A DNA stretch of 64,000 nt from Nematostella vectensis (Eukaryota > Cnidaria > Anthozoa > Actiniaria > Edwardsiidae). Shown here piece after piece: positions 11,376-24,400 of this stretch. The translations under genes were made by a program, and so were the position numbers. The DNA lies in the NCBI RefSeq assembly GCF_932526225.1, contig NC_064044.1:15873453-15937452 (forward strand), read 5' to 3'. Under the pieces are notes generated by a model that was not told where the DNA came from, ran no database searches, and saw nothing but the letters and a program-made list of their open reading frames with translations. Position 1 is the stretch's first letter, and each line of letters begins with the position of its first letter.

Positions 11376-14295
11376 TTTCTTTCGTTTTCAGAGAGCTCAC
11401 TCTGTTCGGCTTTTAGTTGCGAACTCTTTCTGGGAGACTATCAGTTCGACGGCGCAAAGCCGGTTTGTTTTGTTTTTGTGGAAGCCGGGGACGGAGGCGT
11501 GTACAATCGTTGAAATGGAAAATAATAACAACAATGTACCGCGTGATATAATTGGCCATGGCGACAATCAGCTTATAACGAGGCCTATAATTGGTTAAAA
11601 TAAAGTCACCCTATTGGTTGAATTATTATTCTATTTTTGTAACAAGTCAACGTTTCACCAATGTTTACAACGAAGATCGTTCGGCTTGAGTGAGACCACG
11701 AACCTTTGTTTTTACACTTCACAGTTGGAAGGCCGTCACATCAAGGAGTATTTATAAGCGTTTCTTTACTAAATCCTTTCTCCTCAACTCTAACAGCGAG
11801 CTATTGTAGCAACTAGAGCGGTAATTCTCTATATTTTCCCTCCTGCCTGCTCTTAACTTCCTTCTTTTCGAAACTCGATCTTTTTCTTTGACAAGCTAAC
11901 TGTCTTTTCGATAGACAACCGATAGGAAGAAAGTGATTTGATTGGTCAAGTCGGGACGTGCTTACATTGAAGCCAGCCACTATGGCGCCAAGCTGATTAT
12001 AAACTCTTCCTCTTTGAGTTATCGTGGGGTTGTACTTTTGCAAAGCCCTGTCAAAACTTACAGGACCTCTGACTCTATTGACTAGGGTGAAGCAACGTAT
12101 CAACGAAACAAGTAGTTGAAAAAAGCTGAAGAGAATTGTATTTCAAGCGCTGCTTAGAATGAACTTTGGACGAAGTATTTAGACCGCCTTGGCAAAAAGC
12201 TAATGAAGCCGTGCAAGTTTAATTTTTTTTAAAAATTTATTACCCTTTGAAACAATCTGGAAAAAAATTAGCTAGTTGGGAATTAGCGGGAGTCATCTTA
12301 GAAACAAAAAGCGGCCCGAATCAGAATGGAAAACAATTTCAATTCTGGCGCCAAAGTGGCTAGTATTTTCCCCAGCATTCTAATTTGTGATAAAAGATTC
12401 ATGAGTGAGAGAAAGAAGGGTAATATAGAAGCATGTTGCAGGTTGGTTAGTGGTTTAACCATCAGAAAACAACATTACTTCGAGTATTAAAAAATCGAAA
12501 CACAATACAGATAATGAGATGTCTTAGAACCCACATCGAAAGATATCACACATCAATGCTAGAACAGCCAAAACATTAATATGTCAATATGAATGCAACA
12601 CATGAACTACTATTTGTTTTTTACTGTATAGATCTTTGGAAAACTGAAAGTAAGACATAATTATTCTAGCCGGAGTATTACTGCGGTCAATTGCGGATAA
12701 GCTCAACATTTCCAAAAATAGCTCGGGTCTCTATAAAAAGAGCACAATTCAATTTTGAAGTTTAACTGGCATTGTTGTTATTTTCCTATCGCTTTGATAA
12801 AAGCTGTCTTGTGCGGCTATGAAAAAACACTTTTATTGTATGTACACATTAAAAGATACGTCCTATTTTTACCGCAAATTTAAAGGCGGAGCTCGCGGCA
12901 ACTGACCACCTATTTTGGCCCGTAGGGACGTAGTGTAGGTCAAAACTCACGTCTGATCTTGGTCTTTTAGCAAAGTGTTACCCGAAGAAAACCATGCTTA
13001 CAAAACCAGCGTCCCTTGCGGCGGTCCTATAAATTCTGCTTAAAAAAAAAAATAATATATTACAAAAATCATGCGCGTACACGTATAAGGGGCTGCACAC
13101 TAAAATCAGGGGGAGTACACTAAAATCAGGCTCGTACACAAGGGGGGTGCACAGGGTGCGAGCGCACCCCCCTTGGCCACCATGGGTTATTTCTTACAAA
13201 AAAATCTTCAAAAACTATGCTTTTTCCACATGATACGTATGACTGCGCATACGCGGGTATGCGCCTGAAAAAAAAAAACACTCTGGAAAAGGTATAATCT
13301 CGTGAAAGACTAAACAAGTAGCGCTACAGCTTAAAAAAATAACCGTGTTCATTCGCTTTCGTTCTCAATAGCTCCAATTTTAAGACACATCTATCGTTTT
13401 TTAAGGGATACTACTTCTAAGGGATACCTCTTTTCAAGGGACAACCAATTTTTAACAGCGGGATACCTCTATTCAAGGAAGGGACACTTATTTAAAACGG
13501 GACACCAAAGTTCAAGGCACACCTCTATTCAAGGGACGCTTCTATTCATGACCTCATTTCTATGGACATTTCTCTATTCCACCAGGGACCCCCTAATACA
13601 CATTTGAAACACTAAAGTGATTCTTACGTTTGACTTTGGCGCACGTGCGCGAGCAGGGTTCATGAGGGCGCTATCATATCAGCCTTTAGAAGATCTAGGA
13701 TTGTTTACGCCTGTCTAAACAGTCTATCAGCTAGACCCTCTGGATATACCACAGGGTCATCGCAGTCCATAGACAGCAACAGTTGCACGAGCACGTGCGA
13801 ATACGCTGAGTGAAGGCACTTGACTTAAGGACACTTGGAGTCGAGCCAGACGACGGAAATCCCCGTACTCTAGAGAACTACTCCTTCGATGGCAGATAAT
13901 CTAAAGCCAGGTATTTCAGAGCACCTTCTTTGCCATGCGAGTAATGTATTGTGCCCGAGGTTATAGGGGTGGGTCGGGGTGTGTGTTTGGGAGGAGCTCT
14001 CGCGGCGCATAACCACATGGATGTTCCCAGTATAAGTTTACCTTAGGAATTTCAATAATCTCCACTATACAAGGGACAAGTTAATCATTGACGTGATCCA
14101 CGTACTCGGCCTATTTGGTTCGGTACCGCACGTCCCGCCAGAAATATGCTTTTGCAATCAACCCCTTGTGGTTTCTCTCATATTCATTTATCTTTTCGAA
14201 GATTATATTTGCCATCAAGTATATGTGCGTCTGTCTCGTCACGATGGGGCATCATGCAGAATCTGCGCCAAAAAGTGGCGCGCGTGTGTGTCTGG

Positions 14296-14382
14296 GGGGG
14301 GGGGGGGGGTGAGTAGCTTTTGTGTGTGTGTGTGTGGACGGGGAGGTTGTGTGTGCGGGAGGGGGGGGGGGGGGGGGGGTGG
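14296..14382. repeat. Poly-G / GT-rich low-complexity tract
   Basis: Two long G runs (about 15 and about 20 bases) separated by a (TG)n stretch on the plus strand. Capable in principle of G-quadruplex folding. Length may be unreliable in assembly. Confidence 0.85.
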
Positions 14383-14793
14383 CGGGGCGCGTGTATCAAA
14401 ACACCAACAACAATTTTATTCATTTCATTTATTTGATCTCACTCGTGTACGCTCTCTTTTTAATCCATCAATCCATTACATTTGCTCTTCATAACCCCCC
14501 ACCCTTCCTAAACGATTCTACTCAAGAACCCTGTGTAATCAGCCTATGTCATCACCCTGGCAACCAGCACTGTAATGAGGGTTGGGGTCTGACCAGCAGA
14601 GCGCCCGTATTCCTCCATTATCAATGACGTCACGAGACAGTCACAAAGAGTTTACTAAGGGGGGTAGAGCAAAATGTGTCAGTCGTACTTTGTACTCGAG
14701 TTACACAACGAGTAAAGCTAACAAGTTAGGGTGCTCCCTTTCAAAACTTATTTATTAATTATTAATTATTTGCGCACTACACTAATACTTCCT

Positions 14794-14971
14794 AATAAAC
14801 CGAAAAAAAAGACATTAAAACCCTCCAAATCTAAAAACTCTGGAGATGATAATTCTTTCAGACTTTTATTCAATACAGTAAAACAATAAACCGAAAAAAA
14901 AGACATTAAAACCCTCCAAATCTAAAAACTCTGGAGATGATAATTCTTTCAGACTTTTATTAAATACAGTA
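14794..14971. repeat. 87-bp direct tandem duplication
   Basis: The 87-bp segment starting AATAAACCGAAAAAAAAGAC occurs at 14794-14880 and again at 14885-14971, with one base difference (CAATACAG / AAATACAG) and a 4-bp spacer. This indicates a recent duplication. Confidence 0.92.
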
Positions 14972-15093
14972 TTTACCGAATATAATCTGAAATGTCCGCA
15001 TCTCCTCGGTCATATTCTGTCATGCGACTGGAATCGATTGAAGCTGTCATTTCTAATCATTCTTCAAGCTTAACTGGCGCAAGTCACAATTAT

Positions 15094-15099
15094 TTTATT
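15094..15099 (-). terminator. Candidate poly(A) signal for lipin
   Basis: Minus-strand AATAAA about 205 nt beyond the lipin stop codon, the nearest one downstream. Supported by position only. Confidence 0.45.
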
Positions 15100-15302
15100 C
15101 AGCCATTACTATCTTTTAATTGACATCAGAAAAAAGAACACCTATTTTCAAGAAGATTTAAAAATTATTGTAGTCTGATTCTGGACAACATTTGACTTCT
15201 CCGGCTTCACCACGTTGGGAGGGCGTTTTTTTTTTAAATGTAATAAACACGTAGACTAGAGTGATGGAGGATAACTTAGGCTCAGTGTAAGAGATTCTCG
15301 CC

Positions 15303-15498
15303 TTAGTTAGCTGTCATAGTGTCTGCCTCGTCTTGCGTTTTGTCAAATCCCTCGATCTCCACGTGGGGGAGAGGGTTTCTCCAGTAAGTAAAGGAACTAA
15401 ACTCGTCTGGTGCCACTAGGCCCGTGGGGCGCATGGAATCCTGCTGCTTTTTGTACGGAGGGAACATCTGGTCGACCAGGTCGCTTAGGCGTAGGTAC
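15303..15498 (-). CDS. LPIN: Lipin exon 21, C-terminus (residues 815-879)
   Basis: Acceptor CCACACCAG. Encodes [13 protein letters not shown] and [12 protein letters not shown], matching CEVVDHVFP and FSNFTFWREPLP, then an acidic tail and stop at 15303-15305. Confidence 0.96.
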
Positions 15499-18400
15499 CT
15501 GGTGTGGGACAGAAGGAAAGCATCAGAAACGAAACAACCAAAGCGCCACAATGATTCATCTTTGCCTTGCAGTGCGTTTCAAACTATCAACAACACCACG
15601 AGTATCGCCATCTCCTTCACCACTAACATCTACCATGCCTCTAGACTGGCGTGGGGAATTGCTATAGTCGACTGAAGACACTCTGGATACTTACGAGCTC
15701 TGGAATGTGGTGGTTAGTTCATTAGTAACCTCGCCCTGTCAAAAAACAGCAAACACGTGAAAAGGAGCCACAGAAGAAATTTCTTGCTGGAGAAGACATG
15801 TGTCCTTTACGAAATTCCTAATACTCCCCAAGTCTTCCCCCACTATTACCAAAACTTACCTGAAGCCCATTCGCCATCGTATATTGCAGTGAGCTTCTGC
15901 TTAGTCTTTTGGCACTAAATAATTGCACAGCCCAGCAGAAGAAAATAATTCTATAAACACCAGCTCTAAAAAGTAAACGACCCCTACACCAACAAAAGTG
16001 GTTTCAAAGTTATTATCGTTACAAAAATAACGTGCTTATCGTATCAAATGTGTAGAGAGGATTGGTGTTATCTTATCCGATTATTTACGTAACGTCTGTA
16101 TACCTTGTGATTAATAGTGAAGATCCTTGATACGGACACACCGACTGCGCGATACGAATACACGTCCTGTTGACGGGAAAAATCAGTCGAAGCAACATTA
16201 TGACGAGAAACAAAGAGAGGAGAGGGGGGGCAATAAACGTGACAACGCATCATCTAAAAAAAATACATATAGAAAATAGGCATGAGGCCATGAACCAAGC
16301 TCAGGGCGTGAGGGATTGTACCAAGCTCAGTGCATGAGGGATTGAACCAAGCTCAGTGCATGAGGGATTGAACCAAGCTCAGTGCATGAGGGATTGTACC
16401 AAGCTCAGTGCATGAGGGAATGAACAAAGCTCATTGCATGAGGGATTGAACCAAGCTCAGCGCATGAGGGATTGTACCAAGCTCAGTGCATGAGGGATTG
16501 TACCAAGCTCAGTGCATGAGGGATTGTACCAAGCTCAGTGCATGAGGGATTGTACCAAGCTCAGCGCATGAGGGATTGAACCAAGCTCAGCGCATGAGGG
16601 ATTGAACCAAGCTCAGTGCATGAGGGATTGTACCAAGCTCAGTGCATGAGGGATTGTACCAAGCTCAGTGCATGAGGGATTGTACCAAGCTCAGTGCATG
16701 AGGGATTGTACCAAGCTCAGAGCATGAGGGATTGTACCAAGCTCAGCGCATGAGGGATTGAACCAAGCTCAGTGCATGAGGGATTGTACCAAGCTCAGTG
16801 CATGAGGGATTGTACCAAGCTCGGTGCATGAGGGATTGAACCAAGCTCAATGCATGAGGGATTGTACCAAGCTCGGTGCATGAGGGATTGAACCAAGCTC
16901 AGTGCATGAGGGATTGTACCAAGGTTAGCACGTGAGGGATTGAACCAAGCTCAGGGCGTGAGGGATTGTACCAAGCTCAGTGCATGAGGGATTGAACCAA
17001 GCTCAGTGCATGAGGGATTATACCAAGCTCAGTGCATGAGGAATTGAACAAAGCTCAGTGCATGAGGAATTGAACAAAGCTCAGTGCATGAGGGATTGAA
17101 CCAAGCTCAGTGCATGAGGGATTGTACCAAGCTCAATGCATGAGGGATTGAACCAAGCTCAGTGATGAGGGATTGAACCAAGCTCAGTGCATGAGGGATT
17201 AAACCAAGCTCAGCGCATGAGGGATTGTACCAAGCTCAGTGCATGAGGGATTGAACCAAGCTCAGGGCGTGAGGGATTGAACCAAGCTCAGCATATGAGG
17301 GATTGTACCAAGCTCAGTGCATTAGGGATTGTACCAAGCTCAGCGCATGAGGGATTGAACCAAGCTCAGCGCATGAGGGATTGTACCAAGCTCAGTGCAT
17401 GAGGGATTGTACCAAGCTCAGTGCATGAGGGAATGAACAAAGCTCAGTGCATGAGGGATTGAACCAAGCTCAGTGCATGAGGGAATGAACAAAGCTCAGT
17501 GCATGAGGGATTGAACCAAGCTCAGTGCATGAGGGATTGTACCAAGCTCAATGCATGAGGGATTGAACCAAGCTCAGTGATGAGGGATTGTATCAAGCTC
17601 AGTGCATGAGGGATTGAACAAAGCTCAGTGCATGAGGGATTGAACCAAGCTCAGTGCATGAGGAATTGAACAAAGCCCAGCGCATGAGGGATTGAACCAA
17701 GCTCAATGCATGAGGGATTGAACCAAGCTCAGTGCATGAGGGATTGAACCAAGCTCAGTGCATGAGGGATTGTACCAAGCTCAATGCATGAGGGATTGAA
17801 CCAAGCTCAGTGCATGAGGAATTGAACAAAGCTCAGCGCATGAGGGATTGAACCAAGCTCAATGCATGAGGGATTGAACCAAGCTCAGTGCATGAGGGAT
17901 TGAACCAAGCTCAGTGATGAGGGATTGGACCAAGCTCAGTGATGAGGGATTGGACCAAGCTCAGTGATGAGGGATTGTACCAAGCTCAGCGCATGAGGGA
18001 TTGTACCAAGCTCAGTGATGAGGGATTGAACCAAGCTCAGTGCATGAGGGATTGTACCAAGCTCAGTGCATGAGGGATTGTACCAAGCTCAGTGCATGAG
18101 GGATTGAACCAAGCTCAGTGCATGAGGGATTGTACCAAGCTCAGTGATGAGGGATTGTACCAAGCTCAGTGATGAGGGATTGAACCAAGCTCAGTGATGA
18201 GGGATTGAACCAAGCTCAGTGCATGAGGGATTGTACCAAGCTCAGTGCATTAGGGATTGTACCAAGCTCAGCGCATGAGGGATTGAACCAAGCTCAGCGC
18301 ATGAGGGATTGAACCAAGCTCAGTGCATGAGGGATTGTACCAAGCTCAGTGCATGAGGGATTGAACCAAGCTCAGTGCATGAGGGATTATACCAAGCTCA

Positions 18401-21400
18401 GTGCATGAGGAATTGAACAAAGCTCAGTGCATGAGGAATTGAACAAAGCTCAGTGCATGAGGGATTGAACCAAGCTCAGTGCATGAGGGATTGTACCAAG
18501 CTCAATGCATGAGGGATTGAACCAAGCTCAGTGATGAGGGATTGAACCAAGCTCAGTGCATGAGGGATTAAACCAAGCTCAGCGCATGAGGGATTGTACC
18601 AAGCTCAGTGCATGAGGGATTGAACCAAGCTCAGGGCGTGAGGGATTGAACCAAGCTCAGCATATGAGGGATTGTACCAAGCTCAGTGCATTAGGGATTG
18701 TACCAAGCTCAGCGCATGAGGGATTGAACCAAGCTCAGCGCATGAGGGATTGTACCAAGCTCAGTGCATGAGGGATTGTACCAAGCTCAGTGCATGAGGG
18801 AATGAACAAAGCTCAGTGCATGAGGGATTGAACCAAGCTCAGTGCATGAGGGAATGAACAAAGCTCAGTGCATGAGGGATTGAACCAAGCTCAGTGCATG
18901 AGGGATTGTACCAAGCTCAATGCATGAGGGATTGAACCAAGCTCAGTGATGAGGGATTGTATCAAGCTCAGTGCATGAGGGATTGAACAAAGCTCAGTGC
19001 ATGAGGGATTGAACCAAGCTCAGTGCATGAGGAATTGAACAAAGCCCAGCGCATGAGGGATTGAACCAAGCTCAATGCATGAGGGATTGAACCAAGCTCA
19101 GTGCATGAGGGATTGAACCAAGCTCAGTGCATGAGGGATTGTACCAAGCTCAATGCATGAGGGATTGAACCAAGCTCAGTGCATGAGGAATTGAACAAAG
19201 CTCAGCGCATGAGGGATTGAACCAAGCTCAATGCATGAGGGATTGAACCAAGCTCAGTGCATGAGGGATTGAACCAAGCTCAGTGATGAGGGATTGGACC
19301 AAGCTCAGTGATGAGGGATTGGACCAAGCTCAGTGATGAGGGATTGTACCAAGCTCAGCGCATGAGGGATTGTACCAAGCTCAGTGATGAGGGATTGAAC
19401 CAAGCTCAGTGCATGAGGGATTGTACCAAGCTCAGTGCATGAGGGATTGTACCAAGCTCAGTGCATGAGGGATTGAACCAAGCTCAGTGCATGAGGGATT
19501 GTACCAAGCTCAGTGATGAGGGATTGTACCAAGCTCAGTGATGAGGGATTGAACCAAGCTCAGTGATGAGGGATTGAACCAAGCTCAGTGCATGAGGGAT
19601 TGTACCAAGCTCAGTGCATTAGGGATTGTACCAAGCTCAGCGCATGAGGGATTGAACCAAGCTCAGCGCATGAGGGATTGAACCAAGCTCAGTGCATGAG
19701 GGATTGTACCAAGCTCAGTGCATGAGGGATTGTACCAAGCTCAGTGCATGAGGGATTGAACCAAGCTCAGTGCATGAGGGATTGAACCAAGCTCAGTGCA
19801 TGAGGGATTGAACCAAGCTCAGTGCATGAGGGATTGAACCAAGCTCAGTGCATGAGGGATTGAACCAAGCTCAGTGCATGAGGGATTGAACCAAGCTCAG
19901 TGCATGAGGGATTGTACCAAGCTCAGTGCATGAGGGATTGAACCAAGCTCAGTGCATGAGGGATTGAACCAAGCTCAGTGCATGAGGGATTGAACCAAGC
20001 TCAGTGCATGAGGGATTGAACCAAGGTTAGCACATGAGGGATTTAAACAAGCTCAGTGCATGAGGGATTGAACCAAGCTCAGTGCATGAGGGATTGAACC
20101 AAGCTCAGTGCATGAGGGATTGAACCAAGCTCAGTGCATGAGGGATTGAACCAAGCTCAGTGCATGAGGGATTGAACCAAGCTCAGTGCATGAGGGATTG
20201 TACCAAGCTCAGTGCATGAGGGATTGAACCAAGCTCAGTGCATGAGGGATTGAACCAAGCTCAGTGCATGAGGGATTGAACCAAGGTTAGCACATGAGGG
20301 ATTTAAACAAGCTCAGTGCATGAGGGATTGAACCAAGCTCAGTGCATGAGGGGATGAACAAAGCTCAGTGCATGAGGGATTGAACCAAGCTCAGTGCATG
20401 AGGGATTGTACCAAGCTCAATGCATGAGGGATTGAACCAAGCTCAGTGATGAGGGATTGAACCAAGCTCAGTGCATGAGGGATTGAACCAAGCTCAGTGC
20501 ATGAGGGATTGAACCAAGGTTAGCACGTGAGGCACCGTACTGACAAACTACTTTGACTTACATTGATTTTATTCCCAAATCCACCATAGAATGGGTTTTT
20601 GTTGGGAAATAAGCTGAGTATGTCACGAAGAGCCGAGATCTTGAACTCTTCAGGCTTTTTCTCAATCACCTCTCTGTCATGATGAAAAAATTATTTAGTG
20701 GATGGCATAACACAAAGTAAACTCACAGAGGCATAAACAAACACATCTATAATATTTATTTCAATATTTATGAATAAACATCTAATTTACCTTCCATCTA
20801 ATTCACAAGAACATGTCATTATAATCGTGACTAGCTTATCTTTTTTGGATTAGCCATTTTTATTATCAAAATATCGTCGCCCCTCCCCTCCTTCTACTCC
20901 TTGTCATCATAATCACCTGTCATCTTCATCAGAATCGTGGTGACGAGAGGGGTAATAATACTGTAATAGTATAACCCTTCTCGTTACCACCATTACCATC
21001 TTCATCATCGTCATCATAACTTTCCTTTCTTTCTGAAATTTGACTGATGGTATACCTGTGGAACGCCTTGATGAGAGAGGCTGGAGATAACAGCAGCGGT
21101 CCATCCGGGAGACAAATCTGTCCTTGCTTCACGCTCTTCAAGTAGTCACGTGTCAACTGGGCCTGGACAATATGAATCTTTTACACGGGATTCATGCCAC
21201 AATAACAATAGGCACGCAAAGGGCGTACACGAAGCTACTGCGACAATTATTTATACAAGTTCTTAGTAGTACCATCTGTACTACCATGGAAAACTCATGC
21301 AGAAGACCTTCTAAAGGTCGTACAACTGGCGAAGGAAGCGGAGATGAAGATGCTTACAACACTTAATTAAACCAGTTGAGGAAACTCAAAGGATAGACGC

Positions 21401-24400
21401 TTTCTTTTTTTTCTCTCCACCTTTTGGTGCCTCGTCTTCGCACTAATAAACATATGCGCATAACGAGCTTACGGCTCCACTTCCTTGGTATTGTTACTGA
21501 AGAAGTACAACATAAAAAGGGATTATTCACAATGAGGGTAGGCTTTGCTGTCCCTTTGAAAAGTCTATGTTGATGTTGGGTGTTTAAGGCGGATCAATGT
21601 AGTTACTGACTAGTGAACAATGCTCATTTACCTGCCCAATCGCTCGTGCTGACAGATACAGTAGCTTGTAGCCGTTACTCTGGATGGAGTTGAAAAAATG
21701 CGCCTGTGAAAATACAAGCCAATGAAACATTATCTCAGAGGCAAATATTTTGTTTATCACACCAAGAACATAGGCAAACAGCCGACACAAGCAGCGCTCA
21801 GTTGTTCCAGTCTTGCAAGGATGAACACAAAACAAAGTAAACGTGTTTGCTAGCTACCTCGAAGCATCAGAGCAAGATATTGTTGGGCCCAAAAATAATT
21901 CGAGAGGCTGTTTAAACCAATCTTGTAAACAACTTTGCGGTCTTGGAGCAACTGTCTTACTATTAAATGTTATCCCATGTAACAACTTTTCTATCCTATT
22001 GCGTAGAGCTTTCTGTGATGTTCATTCATCTCTTACGATGTGGGGAAAGGAAACGAACGACGCAGAGAGATCTATGCAGGAGGGAACACCTAGCTAAAAT
22101 AACACTTTTTTGAGAGATCTAAACAAGCTGATAGCGTTTATGCTTGATAACTTGTATAATATAATAAAAACAAAATTGCATTTACAGCCCAACAATGTTT
22201 TACTGTTTGCATCGTTGCACGATCATTTGCCAACAATTCCTTTGTCTTTCGGTCATCCCTGAGTGGCTTTCCTAGCATTTTTGGGTTAAGCTAGGGCTGT
22301 GTAGAGCAATTTGTACAGGGCCTTATATTGTAAGTCTTGTAGTCATCCATGCGTGGCTTTCCTATCATTTTTGGGTTAAGCTAGGGCTGTGTAGTGCTAT
22401 TTCTACAGGGCCTTATATTGTAAGTCTTGTAGTCATCCATGCGTGGCTTTCCTAGTATTTTTGGGTTAAGCTAGGGCTGTGTAGCGCCATTTGTACAGGG
22501 CCTTATATTGTAAGTCTTGTCGTCATCCATGCGTGGCTTTGTTAGCATTTCTGGGTTAAGCTAGGGCTGTGTAGCGCTATTTGTACAGGGCCTTATATTG
22601 TAAGTCTTGTAGTCATCCATGCGTGGCTTTCCTAGCATTTTTGGGTTAAGCTGGGGCTGTGAAGCGCTATTTGTACAGGGCTTCATATTGTAAGTGTTGC
22701 ATTTGATACTTACCACGCCTGACTGCGCCCAAGACGAGCCAACGACAGGAAGAATCTGCCCCAACACATCCGACCTGAGATTGGTTATAAAACACTTGGT
22801 TTGAAATGTGTTGCATGGTGTTTATGGGCCACGTTGTGGGTAGGCAAACGTGTTCTATGCAACGTCTTGTAATAGCTAATGTCACTAAAGATGTTTCGCT
22901 CATGATGTCGGTAATTGCGGTATTGCAATACATTGGGATGTCTTTTGTGTTGCATGCAATGTCTAGTACATGTTGTGTTGCATGCAATGTCTAGTACATG
23001 TTGTGTGTGTAGTACATGTTGCTTGCAATGCATTGCTCATGTCGCATGCGTCGTAGTGTACTTACTTAGTAATGGTTCCGTCTATATCAGAGATCACGAT
23101 CCTGTCATCATAGTTCCACAGATAGATGGTCGCTTGGCACACTGCTGTACCCTGGTGCCCATCAAATCACAACTATCAGATTATTATCAATTTACAACTT
23201 CCTTCTACCATAATATCTCTATAAGGTGGAAAGGATCCATGAACTAACATTTTTAGCTCTGTAATTGTTTTAGTTCCATTTTTGGTCTGTAGTTTTTGTA
23301 GTCATACCATGTTTTTTCACGATAAGTATGTCTCAATAATAATGGCTTGGTCATAACTTCTGTCTGGATTATCTACAGTTTCTACTACTCACTTGGTACT
23401 TAGTTGTTACAGAAAACTCGATGCTGTTCGCCCCCTCACGAAGATTAAGGTTAGCCTGAGAAAGAGAGTTTACAGTTCATTTATAACATGCTGAGAACTC
23501 TATTTAACCATTTCCAACTGCTAACACGGCTGACTTTTATCGTGTGTGGTGCCTTTTGATTTGTCAGGGCCTTGCGGAGAGAAGGCGTGATTGGAAGCCA
23601 TTTCAGTGCTGGCCAATGAATACGCTTCAGGGATTTTGAATGACGGTAGATAGAAGGCGATTCAGCATTTGGAAATCGTTGGCGAGGGAAGAAATGAACA
23701 GTTATCCTGGCATTTATACGATAATGAATATCCAATATTTATGAAAACTTCCGCATCTGGGATCAATTCCTGATCTTTCACTATCTCTATTTCATTTAAT
23801 ACTGGAAGGCATATATTGTGCTAAAATCTCGAAATAACTATTTAAAAAAAAAAGTTCAATGCTTTATTTACAAAATTCAATCGAAAATATAGCATTGGCT
23901 TCCTAAAATCATCCGATGAAAATGGATGCTTTTTCGCACTTGGTACTTTGCCAGGATGACAAAATCGGCTGACAGAGGCTGTTTACGCGGTGCTGGCTTA
24001 CGAATCACATACCAGCTGTTCAGAAGAAAGCCTGGTCGTCTTCCGAAAGTTCACCATATCAGATTCATTCCCGCTCGTGCACTCAGAGATATTCCGCTCT
24101 CTCCGTGGTCCCGTAAGTAGTGGGTCCTGTTCCTCTACTTCCCTGTCGATGTCCCCGTCCCCTTCCCCCTCGAGGTATTCAGCTGTTCTTGTGGGGGTAC
24201 TACTGGGGGTGGCGGAAGTTGCGTTTAGGTGTTTACGTGAGTTGCTATGCAGTCTTGGGCGGTGGTTGTCTTTTGCCGTATCGTCTTCGTCATCAGAGCT
24301 CTAAAGATGGACAATTTATAATCATTGGGATCATGTCATGTTACATGTTTGCTAAAAGCTTTCGACCAGATATTTCATGTTTAACCTATGTAGAACAATA

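Larger units (their letters stand above)
11376..15093. other. Intergenic region between the ZNF395-like promoter side and the lipin 3' end
   Basis: No conserved gene. The 5' flank of the ZNF395-like gene (11376-11700) has no clear TATA. At 13380-13600 a loosely repeated AAGGGATACCTCTTTTCAAGGGACA-type pattern marks a decayed dispersed repeat. G runs occur at 14296-14380, and an 87-bp tandem duplication at 14794-14971. Confidence 0.5.

Noticed and set aside
11813-12103. 96-codon minus-strand frame upstream of the ZNF395-like gene
   Set aside because: No family features, no splice support, ordinary composition for chance frames.
16280-20531. CRISPR-like regular repeats
   Set aside because: Units are directly contiguous with no unique spacers, in a eukaryotic intron. 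This is a minisatellite.
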